DNA of 64,000 bases from Accumulibacter sp003538495. GTDB lineage: Bacteria; Pseudomonadota; Gammaproteobacteria; Burkholderiales; Rhodocyclaceae. Within the stretch, counting starts at the first letter, position 1. Each line of letters opens with the position of its first letter. Made by a program: the position numbers and the translations under genes. The stretch lies in contig NZ_JAPUVQ010000117.1 in the NCBI RefSeq assembly GCF_029255145.1, positions 25,303 through 89,302 of the forward strand, in the 5' to 3' direction. The notes under the pieces are model-generated. The model saw only the letters and a program-made list of their open reading frames with translations. It was not told the origin of the DNA and searched no databases. Shown here piece after piece: positions 15,810 through 24,646 of the stretch.

Positions 15810-18800
15810 CTGGCCACCTCGAGTTGCAGCAGCAGCGTTACCGACTGGTCGTTGGCGGCGCTCGCCTGGCGCGTCTCGCCGAGCACCACCCGCGCCGGGG
15901 CCACGCCGCCGACGGTCGTCAGTTCGGCGACGATCGCTTCGCCGCGTCGCGACGCGAGCTGTGCCAGGGTCTGCTCCGAAACCGGCTGCTCGGCGATCAA
16001 CCGGTCGAGGAGCTGCTGGTAGAACGCCGGCGGCGGGGTCGGCTGCGGCGCGGCCGCTGCGAGCGGCTGGCCGGACGCGGCCACCGCATCCAGCGCGCGG
16101 CGCTCCAGCGCCGCGAACACTTCGGGCGCGTAACGCTCGCTGAACGCCGCGGCGAGCGCGCGCTGCGCGCGCGGGTTGGCCGGATCGATCGGGCCCGGAT
16201 CCTCGCCGGCCGCCAGTTCGATACCCATCCGCGTGAGGAGGTCGCTGCGCACCGCCCGCGACTTCAGCACCGCCGTATCTTGAACGGCAGCGTAGGTCGG
16301 CGGCACGACCAGCGTCAGCATCTGCCGCTCGTTCATCGCGCGCGCGACCGCCGCCAGCTTCTGGCGCTCGGGCGGGCCGAGCACGTCGCTGCCCGGTTCG
16401 AAATCGATGCTGTCGAGCTGCTTGTCGCCACCACCGAACAGTGCGCCGAGAGCCCTGAACGGCGCCGTGACGATGCTTCCCAGCAGGTTGCCGAGCGCCT
16501 TGCCGATCACCGCCCCGTAGTCGAATTGCGGGTCGTTCAGATCACCGCTGACCGGCAGCCCGATGTCGATCACGCCCTCGGAGTCGGTCAGGATGGCGAT
16601 CGCCAGTTCGAGCGGCAGATCCAGGGCATCGGGGCTGTCGACCTTTTCGCCGAGTTCCATGTGCTTGAGGACGATCTTGTTCTGACCACGCAACTTGCCG
16701 TCCCTGACCTTGTACTGCAAATCCAGCGCCAGGCGTCCGCCGACGATCCGGTAACCGGCGAACTTGACCGAGTACGGCGACAGCGAACTCATCGCGACGT
16801 TGCGGAAGGTCATTTCGATGTCGGTCAGCTTCTCCGGGCGAAAGACGCTGAGCTGGCCGCGAATCTTCGCCGATCCGTACTTGTCGACGCGGGCATCGAG
16901 CTGCACTTTCGCGCTCCGGTTGGGGTCGGTTCCCAGCCCGGTGATCACCCCCTTCAGTTCGTGCATCCGGGCTCCGAACTGCGGTCGCAGGCTGAGGTCG
17001 GCAAACTCGAGCGCCCCGCCGGACACCCGCAGGCGCGCGACGCTTACCGGGAAGGGATCGGCCGCTGCCACGGCGTCCTGCGGCGCCGTCGGCTGCTCGC
17101 CGGCAGCCGGCTGATCCTCGCCCTTCGGCCGCTTCTTCAGCACATCGGTCAGATTCACCGTCTGATCCTCGGCGATGATCAGACGCCCAGACGGCCGAAC
17201 GGCCCGGAGTTCGCCGATGTCCAGTCGATTTGGCTCGGCGGTCAGCAAGACGTCGCCGGCTGCCAGCGACTCCCAGGCCAGGAAGGGGCGCTTGCGGTCA
17301 ACCTCGTCGAGCTGCAACTGGTCGACCGCGAAACTGCCCTGGTAGGCGAGATTGGCGCCGGCACCGGCCCGGTCGCCGTAGCGCAGACGCCCGGCGCTCG
17401 ACGCCGTTCCAGAGGCCAGCGTCAATTCGGCGAATTCCGACAGGTAAGGCTGCAGCGGCGCCAGCGCAATGCCGACCAGACTGAGCTTGAGATCCGCCAT
17501 CCCGTTGTCGGCGCGGACGATGCCGCTGGCCTCGATAGTGCCGCCGCTGGCGACTTTCGCCTGCCATTCGACCTGCATCGGCGAGCTGACGCCGGTCTCG
17601 AAACCGGTGATGCGGGCGCGGATTTGATTGAGCCCGACGGCCAGCTGCGGCGACCCGCGTCGATCCTCGAAGCCGAGCGCAAAGCGGTCGACTTCGGCCG
17701 ACCGCACGGCAAGGTGCCAGGCGGCACCCGCCGCCGGCGTGTCCGACAGTAGTGGCGTAGCGTCCGGGGCTGCGGCCACCGCCGCCGCAGCGGCTCCGCG
17801 CGTCAGCACCAGCCCGTTGAACCGTCCCTCGCTATCGAGCCAGGCCAGCGCGGTGCCGTTGGCGAGTGCGAGCTTGTCGGCGGTGGCCACTCGATCCCGC
17901 AGACTGAACGCGCCGCCGCCCAGCGTTCCGCTGCCCAGCTGCAGCATTTCGCTGCCGTCGGCCGGGCTGCTGAAAACCGCGTCCGACAGCGACGCGGTCA
18001 GCCCGTCACCGCGCAGATCGAGCGGACCGTCGGGAACCGCGAGCAGCACCGACCTGGCGCCAAGATCCGCCGCCGCAAACCGCGCGATCTCCGACGAGAC
18101 TCCCTGCGCGACGACGCCGGCCTCCTTCAGCTGCAACGCGGCATGATCGAGGCGAGCTTCGAACGACGCCCGAGCGGCGCCGGCCGACCTGGCCGAGGAA
18201 ACACTCAGCGCGCCAGCTTCGAACGATGCATCCTGTACCGCCAGCCGATCTGTTCCCTGGGCGGCGGCCAACTTCGCGAGCGACAGCCGCAGAGCCTTGC
18301 CGGCCACGCTGAGTCGCCCGTCGGCCTGCGCCAACGATAGCTTCTCGCTGCTGATGGCGGCGCGGTGCAGGTCCAGCGCGTCGGCCGCGCGCTTCATCTG
18401 CAGCCCGGCAAACGTGCTGCGCGGCTGGTCCAGGACCAGCTCGACGCCGGCCGCTCCCGATTGCAGCAACAGGCGCTGGCCTGCCAGTGACAGCTCGCCA
18501 AGCTGCGCGTTTTGTCCGGAGCCGGCCAGCGCGACGCCGGTGGCCGAAAACGCCGGCTCGTCGATGGTCCCGGCGAGCGACTCGCCGGCGACGAGCAGCA
18601 CGCGGCCGGCCTTGATCGCAGCGCCCGCCACACCGAGCGAATCGGTTCCGTCGCGCAGCCGCGCCGTGCCGATTGACAGCTTCGGCTGGTCGAACTCCAG
18701 GCGCGCGCCGGCCGCGCCGAACTCGCCAGTGACTGACAGCTGCAGCCCGATGGCGGCGGCCGACGCCGCCAGCCCCTGCGCCGGATCACGCCAGGCGAAT

Positions 18801-19990
18801 TCGACCTCCGACATTTCGGCGCTGGCCAGCGAGAATCGCCACGGGGCGGTCGCGCCGACCGCCGGCGACTCGACCGCCGGCGCTGCCGCTGCGGCGGAGG
18901 AGGCCACGGCGCGGATGGTCGTTGCGCCAGCTGCTGCCGCCGATTCTTCCGGTGGTGGCGCTGCCGGCGCGCGCGCCAGCGTCGCCCAATCGACTCTTCC
19001 CTGCGCGTCCACCGCCACCGCGATGCTTCCCTTTGCCAGGCGGAGGGAAGCAAAGCTGCTTTCGCGGCTCCCCAGGTCAACCCGTCCCTGCCGCAGCGAC
19101 AGCGTCTCGATCGCCAGCAGAGGCGAGCTCGCGCCGGCCGCGCTGAGCGACAGCGAGTCGACGTCGAGGCCAAGCTCGTGGACGCTTCCCGAGAGCACGC
19201 CGCGGCGGTCGACCGCGAGGTCGAAGTCGCCTGCCAAGCCGACTTTCCCCGCTGGCGCATCGACTGCCAGCAGGCGCGCCAGGCTCCTCGCCAGGGTCTT
19301 CACCTCAAGGCCGCGCAGCGTCAACCGCCCCTTTGTTGCCAGCGGGTTCAGCGCCAGTTTGCCGCTCGTCACGAGCGCCTCGCCGGCGCGCGTGCGTGCC
19401 GACAGCTGGTAGCTTGCCGCTTGTTCGGGCAAGCTCGAAAGGTTGTCGATGACGATCTGCAGTGGCTCGACATGCGTCACCAGCGGTTCATCCAGCAGCT
19501 CGTCCGCGTACTCGATGCGGCCGTCGGTCAAGGCCAGGTGGGTCACGACGAAGCGCGGCAAGGGCTCGTCTTCCGCCGCCGGCTCGCTGGCGGGCAGGCG
19601 ATCGAGCAGCGCGGCGAAGTTGTGCCGGCCTTCCCGGTCGAGGATGACGTTCAGCAGCGGCGCCTCGACGCTTGCCTCGGCGAAGGTCCAGGCACCGTCG
19701 ATGATGCTGCGCAGCTCGAAATCGATCAGCAGCCGCTTGAAACCCAGCATCGAAGCGCCTTCGGGATCGGTCAACGCCAGGTCGTCGACCGCGAACCTGA
19801 AGGTCAGGGGGTTGAAGCGCACCTCGCCGACGCTGATCGGGTAACCGAGCTGGGCGCGGACCTGTTTCTCGACCTGCCACTTGACGATGGCCGGCAGCGC
19901 CAGGAAACCTCCGAGCAGATAGAGCGTGAACAGCACCACGGCAGTAACCACCGGCATACTGGAAAGGATTTGTCGCAAGCGCATGGGCAT
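15806..19990 (-). CDS. Giant DUF748 / AsmA-like envelope protein
   Basis: This protein of about 1394 aa has one N-terminal membrane anchor (VVTAVVLFTLYLLGGFLALP) and a very long periplasmic part rich in repeated beta segments, as in DUF748/AsmA-like proteins thought to bridge the envelope and move or organise lipids. The middle (about residues 300-900) is alanine/serine-rich and poorly conserved. The last ~250 residues contain an OmpA-like stretch (IDFEPGSDVLGPPERQKLA). The start at ATG 19990 puts the anchor at the N-terminus; the longer frame would add 64 arginine-rich residues without sense. Confidence 0.85.
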   Translation of the reverse strand: MPMRLRQILSSMPVVTAVVLFTLYLLGGFLALPAIVKWQVEKQVRAQLGYPISVGEVRFNPLTFRFAVDDLALTDPEGASMLGFKRLLIDFELRSIIDGAWTFAEASVEAPLLNVILDREGRHNFAALLDRLPASEPAAEDEPLPRFVVTHLALTDGRIEYADELLDEPLVTHVEPLQIVIDNLSSLPEQAASYQLSARTRAGEALVTSGKLALNPLATKGRLTLRGLEVKTLARSLARLLAVDAPAGKVGLAGDFDLAVDRRGVLSGSVHELGLDVDSLSLSAAGASSPLLAIETLSLRQGRVDLGSRESSFASLRLAKGSIAVAVDAQGRVDWATLARAPAAPPPEESAAAAGATTIRAVASSAAAAAPAVESPAVGATAPWRFSLASAEMSEVEFAWRDPAQGLAASAAAIGLQLSVTGEFGAAGARLEFDQPKLSIGTARLRDGTDSLGVAGAAIKAGRVLLVAGESLAGTIDEPAFSATGVALAGSGQNAQLGELSLAGQRLLLQSGAAGVELVLDQPRSTFAGLQMKRAADALDLHRAAISSEKLSLAQADGRLSVAGKALRLSLAKLAAAQGTDRLAVQDASFEAGALSVSSARSAGAARASFEARLDHAALQLKEAGVVAQGVSSEIARFAAADLGARSVLLAVPDGPLDLRGDGLTASLSDAVFSSPADGSEMLQLGSGTLGGGAFSLRDRVATADKLALANGTALAWLDSEGRFNGLVLTRGAAAAAVAAAPDATPLLSDTPAAGAAWHLAVRSAEVDRFALGFEDRRGSPQLAVGLNQIRARITGFETGVSSPMQVEWQAKVASGGTIEASGIVRADNGMADLKLSLVGIALAPLQPYLSEFAELTLASGTASSAGRLRYGDRAGAGANLAYQGSFAVDQLQLDEVDRKRPFLAWESLAAGDVLLTAEPNRLDIGELRAVRPSGRLIIAEDQTVNLTDVLKKRPKGEDQPAAGEQPTAPQDAVAAADPFPVSVARLRVSGGALEFADLSLRPQFGARMHELKGVITGLGTDPNRSAKVQLDARVDKYGSAKIRGQLSVFRPEKLTDIEMTFRNVAMSSLSPYSVKFAGYRIVGGRLALDLQYKVRDGKLRGQNKIVLKHMELGEKVDSPDALDLPLELAIAILTDSEGVIDIGLPVSGDLNDPQFDYGAVIGKALGNLLGSIVTAPFRALGALFGGGDKQLDSIDFEPGSDVLGPPERQKLAAVARAMNERQMLTLVVPPTYAAVQDTAVLKSRAVRSDLLTRMGIELAAGEDPGPIDPANPRAQRALAAAFSERYAPEVFAALERRALDAVAASGQPLAAAAPQPTPPPAFYQQLLDRLIAEQPVSEQTLAQLASRRGEAIVAELTTVGGVAPARVVLGETRQASAANDQSVTLLLQLEVAR

Positions 19991-20465
19991 TATCGGGGCT
20001 TTCACGGCACGGGCGACGGCTGCGCCTTGATCGGTCGCGCCAGCAGCGCGCGTCGACACCGGCGCCAGGTGGCGGGCCCACCTGAACGTCGCTCTGGCCA
20101 GGTTGGAGAGTCCGTTCCGACAAGGCAAGCGCCGTGCCGGTTCCGGGGTCGTTCTCTCTCGTCTCGGCGGCCAGGGTAGCAAGCTTCAGGAAGCATCCTG
20201 GAGGCCATGATACCCCGCTTGCACGATCCAGGGACAGGTGGCGACCAGTGCTGGTCGCCGCGCGTTCGCGTGTGGACCGCCGCCGGAGCGGGCCGGACAC
20301 CGACCAGCGACCGCCCGACAGTCGCGCAGCGATCGGCGCCCGGGGCTACAATGCGGCTTCCCGGCCGTTGCAGGCCTGGCTGCCCTGCGCCTTCGCGGCC
20401 TCGCCGCAGCGACCTTCCACCCCGCCCATTCCTTCCACAAGCCAACGCCCCGAAAGCCAGTTTCC
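19991..20465. other. Divergent intergenic region
   Basis: These 475 bp lie between the DUF748 gene and the CoA-transferase gene and should contain promoters for both. Frames read through it only as arginine- and proline-rich shadows. An inverted repeat GGCGACCAG (20238-20246) / CTGGTCGCC (20251-20259) is the clearest structure and could be an operator or a terminator-like hairpin. Nothing else is recognisable. Confidence 0.4.
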
Positions 20466-21629
20466 ATGCGCCCACCTCCTCTCGCCGGCCTGCGCGTGCT
20501 CGACCTCACGCGACTGTTGCCGGGCCCGCTGGCCACCATGCACCTCGCCGACCTCGGCGCCGACGTGATCAAGATCGAGGAACCCGGCGGCGGCGACTAC
20601 GCGCGCACCGCGGGAGCAGTCCACGGAGGCGTCAGCTACTTCGAGATGGTCAATCGCAACAAGCGCAGCCTGACGCTGGACCTCAAGCAGCCGGCCGGCG
20701 TCGAAGCCTTCATGCGCCTGGCGGCTGCGGCGGAGGTGGTCGTCGAGGGTTTCCGCCCCGGCGTCGTGGACAAGCTCGGCGTCGGCTACCGGGCGGTATC
20801 GTCGATCAACCCGCGCGTCGTGTATTGTGCGATCACCGGCTACGGCCAGGACGGGCCGTACCGCGACCGCGCCGGCCACGACCTGAATTACCTGGGCTAC
20901 AGCGGCCTGCTCGACCAGATCGGCGTTGCCGGCGGTGCGCCGGCGGTTCCCAACTTCCAGATCGGCGACCTGCTCGGCGGCTCGCTGAGCGCGCTGGTGG
21001 GACTTCTCGCCGCGGTCGTCGACGCGCGCAGCAGCGGCCGTGGCCGCTACGTTGACGTGGCGATGACCGACGGCGTTTTCGCCCACAGCCTGTTCCCGCT
21101 GCTGACCGTGCTCGGCCTCGGCCAGGTGCTGCCACGCGGGCAGGACCTGCTGTCGGGCGGCATGCCGAGCTATGGCGTCTACGCGACCGCCGACGGCCGT
21201 CACTTCGCGGTCAGCGCGATGGAGCCCAAGTTCTGGCAGACGCTGTGCGCAACCATCGACCGCCCGGACCTCGCGCCTTTCGCCTTCGCCACCGGCGACG
21301 AGGGGCAACGCATCCGGCGCGAGCTGGAGGCGGTCTTTGCCCGCCGCAGCTTCGCCGAGTGGACGACGGTTTTCGCAGGCGTCGACTGCTGTGTGACGCC
21401 GGTATTGCGTTTCGAGGAGAGCCTGGAGAACGAACAGCTGCGCGCCCGCGGCATGATCGTCGAGGTAGCCGGCGTCAAGCAGTTCGCGCCGCCGTTCAAG
21501 ATCAGCGAGCTGCCCTTCGCCGCGCGGCGCGCAGCACCTGCCGCCGGCCAGCACAGCGCGGAGGTTCTTGGTGAAGCCGGTTTCAGCGGCGAAGAGATCG
21601 CCCGCCTGCAAGCGCAGAAAGTGATCTGA
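20466..21629 (+). CDS. CaiB/BaiF family CoA transferase (racemase-like)
   Basis: This 387-aa class III CoA transferase begins LAGLRVLDLTRLLPGPLATM and has HLADLGADVIKIE, the typical first Rossmann unit. The pattern is closest to alpha-methylacyl-CoA racemase and related enzymes rather than formyl-CoA transferases. The substrate is unknown. The catalytic aspartate is expected in GHDLNYLGYSGLL (about D138). The gene is followed 24 bp later by an AEC permease, perhaps importing the matching acid. ATG 20466 was chosen by domain fit; the longer frame adds a low-complexity tail. Confidence 0.85.
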   Translation: MRPPPLAGLRVLDLTRLLPGPLATMHLADLGADVIKIEEPGGGDYARTAGAVHGGVSYFEMVNRNKRSLTLDLKQPAGVEAFMRLAAAAEVVVEGFRPGVVDKLGVGYRAVSSINPRVVYCAITGYGQDGPYRDRAGHDLNYLGYSGLLDQIGVAGGAPAVPNFQIGDLLGGSLSALVGLLAAVVDARSSGRGRYVDVAMTDGVFAHSLFPLLTVLGLGQVLPRGQDLLSGGMPSYGVYATADGRHFAVSAMEPKFWQTLCATIDRPDLAPFAFATGDEGQRIRRELEAVFARRSFAEWTTVFAGVDCCVTPVLRFEESLENEQLRARGMIVEVAGVKQFAPPFKISELPFAARRAAPAAGQHSAEVLGEAGFSGEEIARLQAQKVI

Positions 21630-21653
21630 ACGGCTCCGGCAGCGCCCGACAGC

Positions 21654-22553
21654 ATGCAAGGCATCCTGCTCCTGCTGCCCGATTTCGGCCTGATTCTGCT
21701 CGGCTGGGCACTTTACCGGCTGGTCGATTTCGGCGCCACGTTCTGGAGCGGAGTCGAGAAGCTGGTCTACTTCGTGTTATTCCCGGCGCTGCTGTTCAAG
21801 GCACTGGCCAGCACGCGCATCGATTTCGCTGCGGCAGCACCGCTGTTCGCCAGTGGCGCCGCGGCGCTCGCCTGCGGGGTCGTTCTCGGCCTGCTGGCCG
21901 GACCGCTGTTCGGGCCGAACAAGAGTGCCTTCGCCTCGCGTTTCCAGTGTGCCTTCCGCTTCAACTCGTACATCGGCCTGGCGGTGATCGGCAAGCTGCA
22001 CGGCGCCGCCGGCATCGCGGCGATGGGCATCCTGATCGGCGCGATGGTGCCGCTGGCCAACGTCGCTTCGGTGTGGATGCTGGCCCGGCACGGCAATCTC
22101 GGCGTGCTCCGCGAAATGGCCCGCAATCCGCTGCTCCTGGCTACCCTGGCCGGCTTCGTGTTCGGTAGCAGCGGCCAGACGCTGCCGGCCGCCGCGGCAC
22201 AGCTGCTGGGCCGACTCGGCGAAGCGGCGGTTGCCCTCGGGCTGCTGGCGGTGGGTGCCGCGCTCAAGCTGCGTGGCAGCTCGGGGGCACACGGCGCTTC
22301 GTGTTACCTGTTGGCGGTGAAACTGCTGGCGGTACCGGCGGCCGCCCTTCTTGCGGCGTCCAGTCTTGGGCTCGGCGGCGTGTATTTCGATACGGTGATC
22401 GTCTTCGGCGCCCTGCCGACCGCAACGTCGGCGTACATCCTGGCGGTACGCATGGGCGGCGACGGTCCGGGTGTCGCCTGGCTGGTATCGGCGAATACCC
22501 TGGCGGCGATGTTCACCCTGCCGGTCTGGCTGACGATTGCCCTGCGCTACTGA
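21654..22553 (+). CDS. AEC (auxin efflux carrier) family permease
   Basis: This 299-aa protein has about ten hydrophobic segments. Members of this family move malate, malonate, auxin-like acids and other small carboxylates. It begins MQGILLLLPDFGLILLGWAL and has the family's helix-break motifs in segments 4 and 9. It lies in one operon with the CoA transferase. The stop overlaps the convergent phosphatase gene by 7 bp. Confidence 0.85.
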   Translation: MQGILLLLPDFGLILLGWALYRLVDFGATFWSGVEKLVYFVLFPALLFKALASTRIDFAAAAPLFASGAAALACGVVLGLLAGPLFGPNKSAFASRFQCAFRFNSYIGLAVIGKLHGAAGIAAMGILIGAMVPLANVASVWMLARHGNLGVLREMARNPLLLATLAGFVFGSSGQTLPAAAAQLLGRLGEAAVALGLLAVGAALKLRGSSGAHGASCYLLAVKLLAVPAAALLAASSLGLGGVYFDTVIVFGALPTATSAYILAVRMGGDGPGVAWLVSANTLAAMFTLPVWLTIALRY

Positions 22554-23338
22554 GCGGCCAGCCCGCTGCTCGCCCGGACGGCAATGACCCCGACGGAGAT
22601 GTTGTCGCTGCCGTCGCGCTCGCGTGCCAGATCGATCAGCCGCCGACACGCTTGTTCAGGATCGAGAGTTCCGACCGCCTCGGCGATGTCCGCGGGTTCG
22701 ACCGAGCCGTGCAGTCCGTCCGAGCAAAGGACGAAGGTCTCGCCGATCGCCGGTGCGGCGCAGCGCTGTACGGCAACGCGCAAGCCCCGGCGCGTTCCGA
22801 GCGAACGCAGGAGGATGTTGCGCATCGGGTGATAGCGTGCCTCCAGCGCACTGATCATCCCGTCCTGCAGCAGCTGTTCGACAAGGGTGTGGTCCTGTGT
22901 CAGCTGGATGCAACGACCCTTCGCACAACGATAGAGACGGCTGTCACCGACGTGCGCGTAGAGCGCACTGGTCGGCAGCAGAACCAGCACGGTCGCGGTC
23001 GTACCCATCCCGATCAGCGCCGGATCGGCGTCCCCCTGGCGATAGATGGCCCTGTTCGCCTCGAGCACCGCCAGTTCGACGGCGCGCAAGGGCTCCTGAT
23101 CGGCCGGCGCCGCGAAGTAGCAACGGCAAATCGTCTCGACGGCGAGCACGCTCGCCACTTCGCCACCCAGATGGCCACCCATGCCGTCGGCCACCACCGC
23201 CAGTACGCCGCGCCGCCGGCGTAGTTCCGCGTCGGCCGGGCAAACGAAAGCCACCGCGTCCTCGTTGGTCTCGCGCACGCAGCCGACGTCAGTGGCCACG
23301 CACGCCTGCACGGCGAAGTCTGGCGCGGATTCGTTCAT
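22547..23338 (-). CDS. PP2C-type serine/threonine phosphatase
   Basis: This 263-aa phosphatase carries the full PP2C metal-site set: RETNEDA (residues 22-28), VADGMGGHLGG, GMGTTAT, HVGDSRLYR, LCSDGLHG and GSDNISV. It is about the size of PrpC/Stp1, which dephosphorylate targets of Hanks-type kinases. No kinase is adjacent; the only one in the window is at 54436. The start ATG 23338 gives a normal PP2C N-terminus; the longer frame adds a polyalanine stretch. Confidence 0.9.
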   Translation of the reverse strand: MNESAPDFAVQACVATDVGCVRETNEDAVAFVCPADAELRRRRGVLAVVADGMGGHLGGEVASVLAVETICRCYFAAPADQEPLRAVELAVLEANRAIYRQGDADPALIGMGTTATVLVLLPTSALYAHVGDSRLYRCAKGRCIQLTQDHTLVEQLLQDGMISALEARYHPMRNILLRSLGTRRGLRVAVQRCAAPAIGETFVLCSDGLHGSVEPADIAEAVGTLDPEQACRRLIDLARERDGSDNISVGVIAVRASSGLAAQ

Positions 23339-23662
23339 CGGTGGTTCACGCTCGCTGGCCACTGCGCCACCGGCTGCCGCAGCCGCGGCAGCGGCCGCAG
23401 CGTGCCAACGCCCTGCGCTGCAGCTGCGGCAGGCGCCAATCCGCACCTGACCGACCCTTGTCGCCTCGACACCCAAACGGTCACTGAAGGCTCCCTGATG
23501 AACTCACGGTGCCATTGTGCCACTGCCTGCATTCGTTGCCGACCTCGCCCCAGCACCACTCATTCGACAGCTTGCAGATCAAGGCAGAGCGATAACGCCG
23601 ATCAACTATACTGAATCCGACACGCTCGTCAGCCATGCCCCGTTCATCAAGAGGAAACCACT

Positions 23663-24145
23663 ATGCCCAAGCCACCATTGGTATCCACCTGGCACCCTTT
23701 TTTCGTGCTGGCCCTTGCCGCTACCGCGACCTCCGCCTGCTACGTGGTGCCTACCATGGCGCCCGACGGCACCGTTCGCTATGGTCACTACCCCTTGCCA
23801 CCGGCGGGAATCCCGGTGGAGCCCGTTCCGGGCGGAACTGCTCCGGCAACCCTCAGCGTCAGGTTGTACCCGGCCAACGACCGGGCCACCGCGAGCGGCG
23901 TCGTCAGCGGTACAGTCACCAACATGATGACCGGCAAGGGCCGCTTTGTCGCCAACTATCTGGGTGAGGTACTGAGCGGCGAGGCGACGCGCGTATCGAA
24001 TGACGACAAACGCGGCGTCGCCAGCGCTTTCAGCCCGAGCGGCATGTACATGTCCTGCGAGTACCAGATGAACACGCCGTATCAGGGCGCAGGAAGCTGT
24101 TCGTTCGCCAACGGCGCCAAGTACCAGATGCACATCGGCAATTGA
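23663..24145 (+). CDS. Putative lipoprotein of unknown function
   Basis: This 160-aa protein has a signal sequence ending in a lipobox-like ATSAC (cysteine about residue 26), so it is likely a lipoprotein. The mature part begins YVVPTMAPDGTVRYGHYPLP and then forms a small beta-rich domain with VSGTVTNMMTGKGRFVANY and a C-terminal CEYQMN...GSCSFANG that may hold a disulfide. The latter half resembles small periplasmic beta domains in other betaproteobacteria; no function is known. GAGGAAACC precedes the ATG. Confidence 0.7.
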   Translation: MPKPPLVSTWHPFFVLALAATATSACYVVPTMAPDGTVRYGHYPLPPAGIPVEPVPGGTAPATLSVRLYPANDRATASGVVSGTVTNMMTGKGRFVANYLGEVLSGEATRVSNDDKRGVASAFSPSGMYMSCEYQMNTPYQGAGSCSFANGAKYQMHIGN

Positions 24146-24217
24146 GCGGCTCGCCCGGCGGCGATTGATTGAGTCGCCCGACCAGCGGCGACACCTCGCC
24201 GCAGCGTCCACCGCCGC

Positions 24218-24646
24218 TCATTGTCGAAGGCGCCGGTCGGCATCGTCCGGCGCCGAGGTCTCTTCCGCCTTGCCGCTGGCGCACGGCACCAGCGCCAGCG
24301 TCGCTTCGCTCGCGAGTCGGGCCAGATAATCGCCGACCGGTCGGCAGATGCCGTTCACACACAGCTCGTAACTGCCCGCATACGGTGAATGCGACAGCAG
24401 CAGCCGTGGCAACGGTGCCACTTTCGGCCGATAGTGCCAGGTGCCGCCACGCAGGATGGCATCGGCGGGCGGTTCCATGCCGGCGCCGCTACCCTGAATC
24501 CGGGCCGCGACGACGCGCAGGTAGGCGCCTTCGACAAGCCAGTCCTCCTCCCAGCGCGTTTTCTCGATCGAGTGCGTCCACGCCAGGGTGAAGGCATTTG
24601 CCGCAACGACGGCAGCTGCCGCACCGGCGCTCAGGCAAAGCGGCAT
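24218..24646 (-). CDS. DUF1850 domain protein
   Basis: This 142-aa protein has the DUF1850 pattern FTLAWTHSIEKTRWEEDW and a hydrophobic N-terminus (signal or anchor). DUF1850 genes nearly always follow TAXI-type TRAP permeases, as here, and probably encode an accessory periplasmic subunit. Its ATG overlaps the permease stop (TGATG). It is the last gene of the gcdH-to-TRAP run. Confidence 0.85.
   Translation of the reverse strand: MPLCLSAGAAAAVVAANAFTLAWTHSIEKTRWEEDWLVEGAYLRVVAARIQGSGAGMEPPADAILRGGTWHYRPKVAPLPRLLLSHSPYAGSYELCVNGICRPVGDYLARLASEATLALVPCASGKAEETSAPDDADRRLRQ

Noticed and set aside
15824..17752. 642-codon forward ORF opposite the DUF748 gene
   Set aside because: It is an arginine/glutamine-rich shadow of the real gene on the minus strand.
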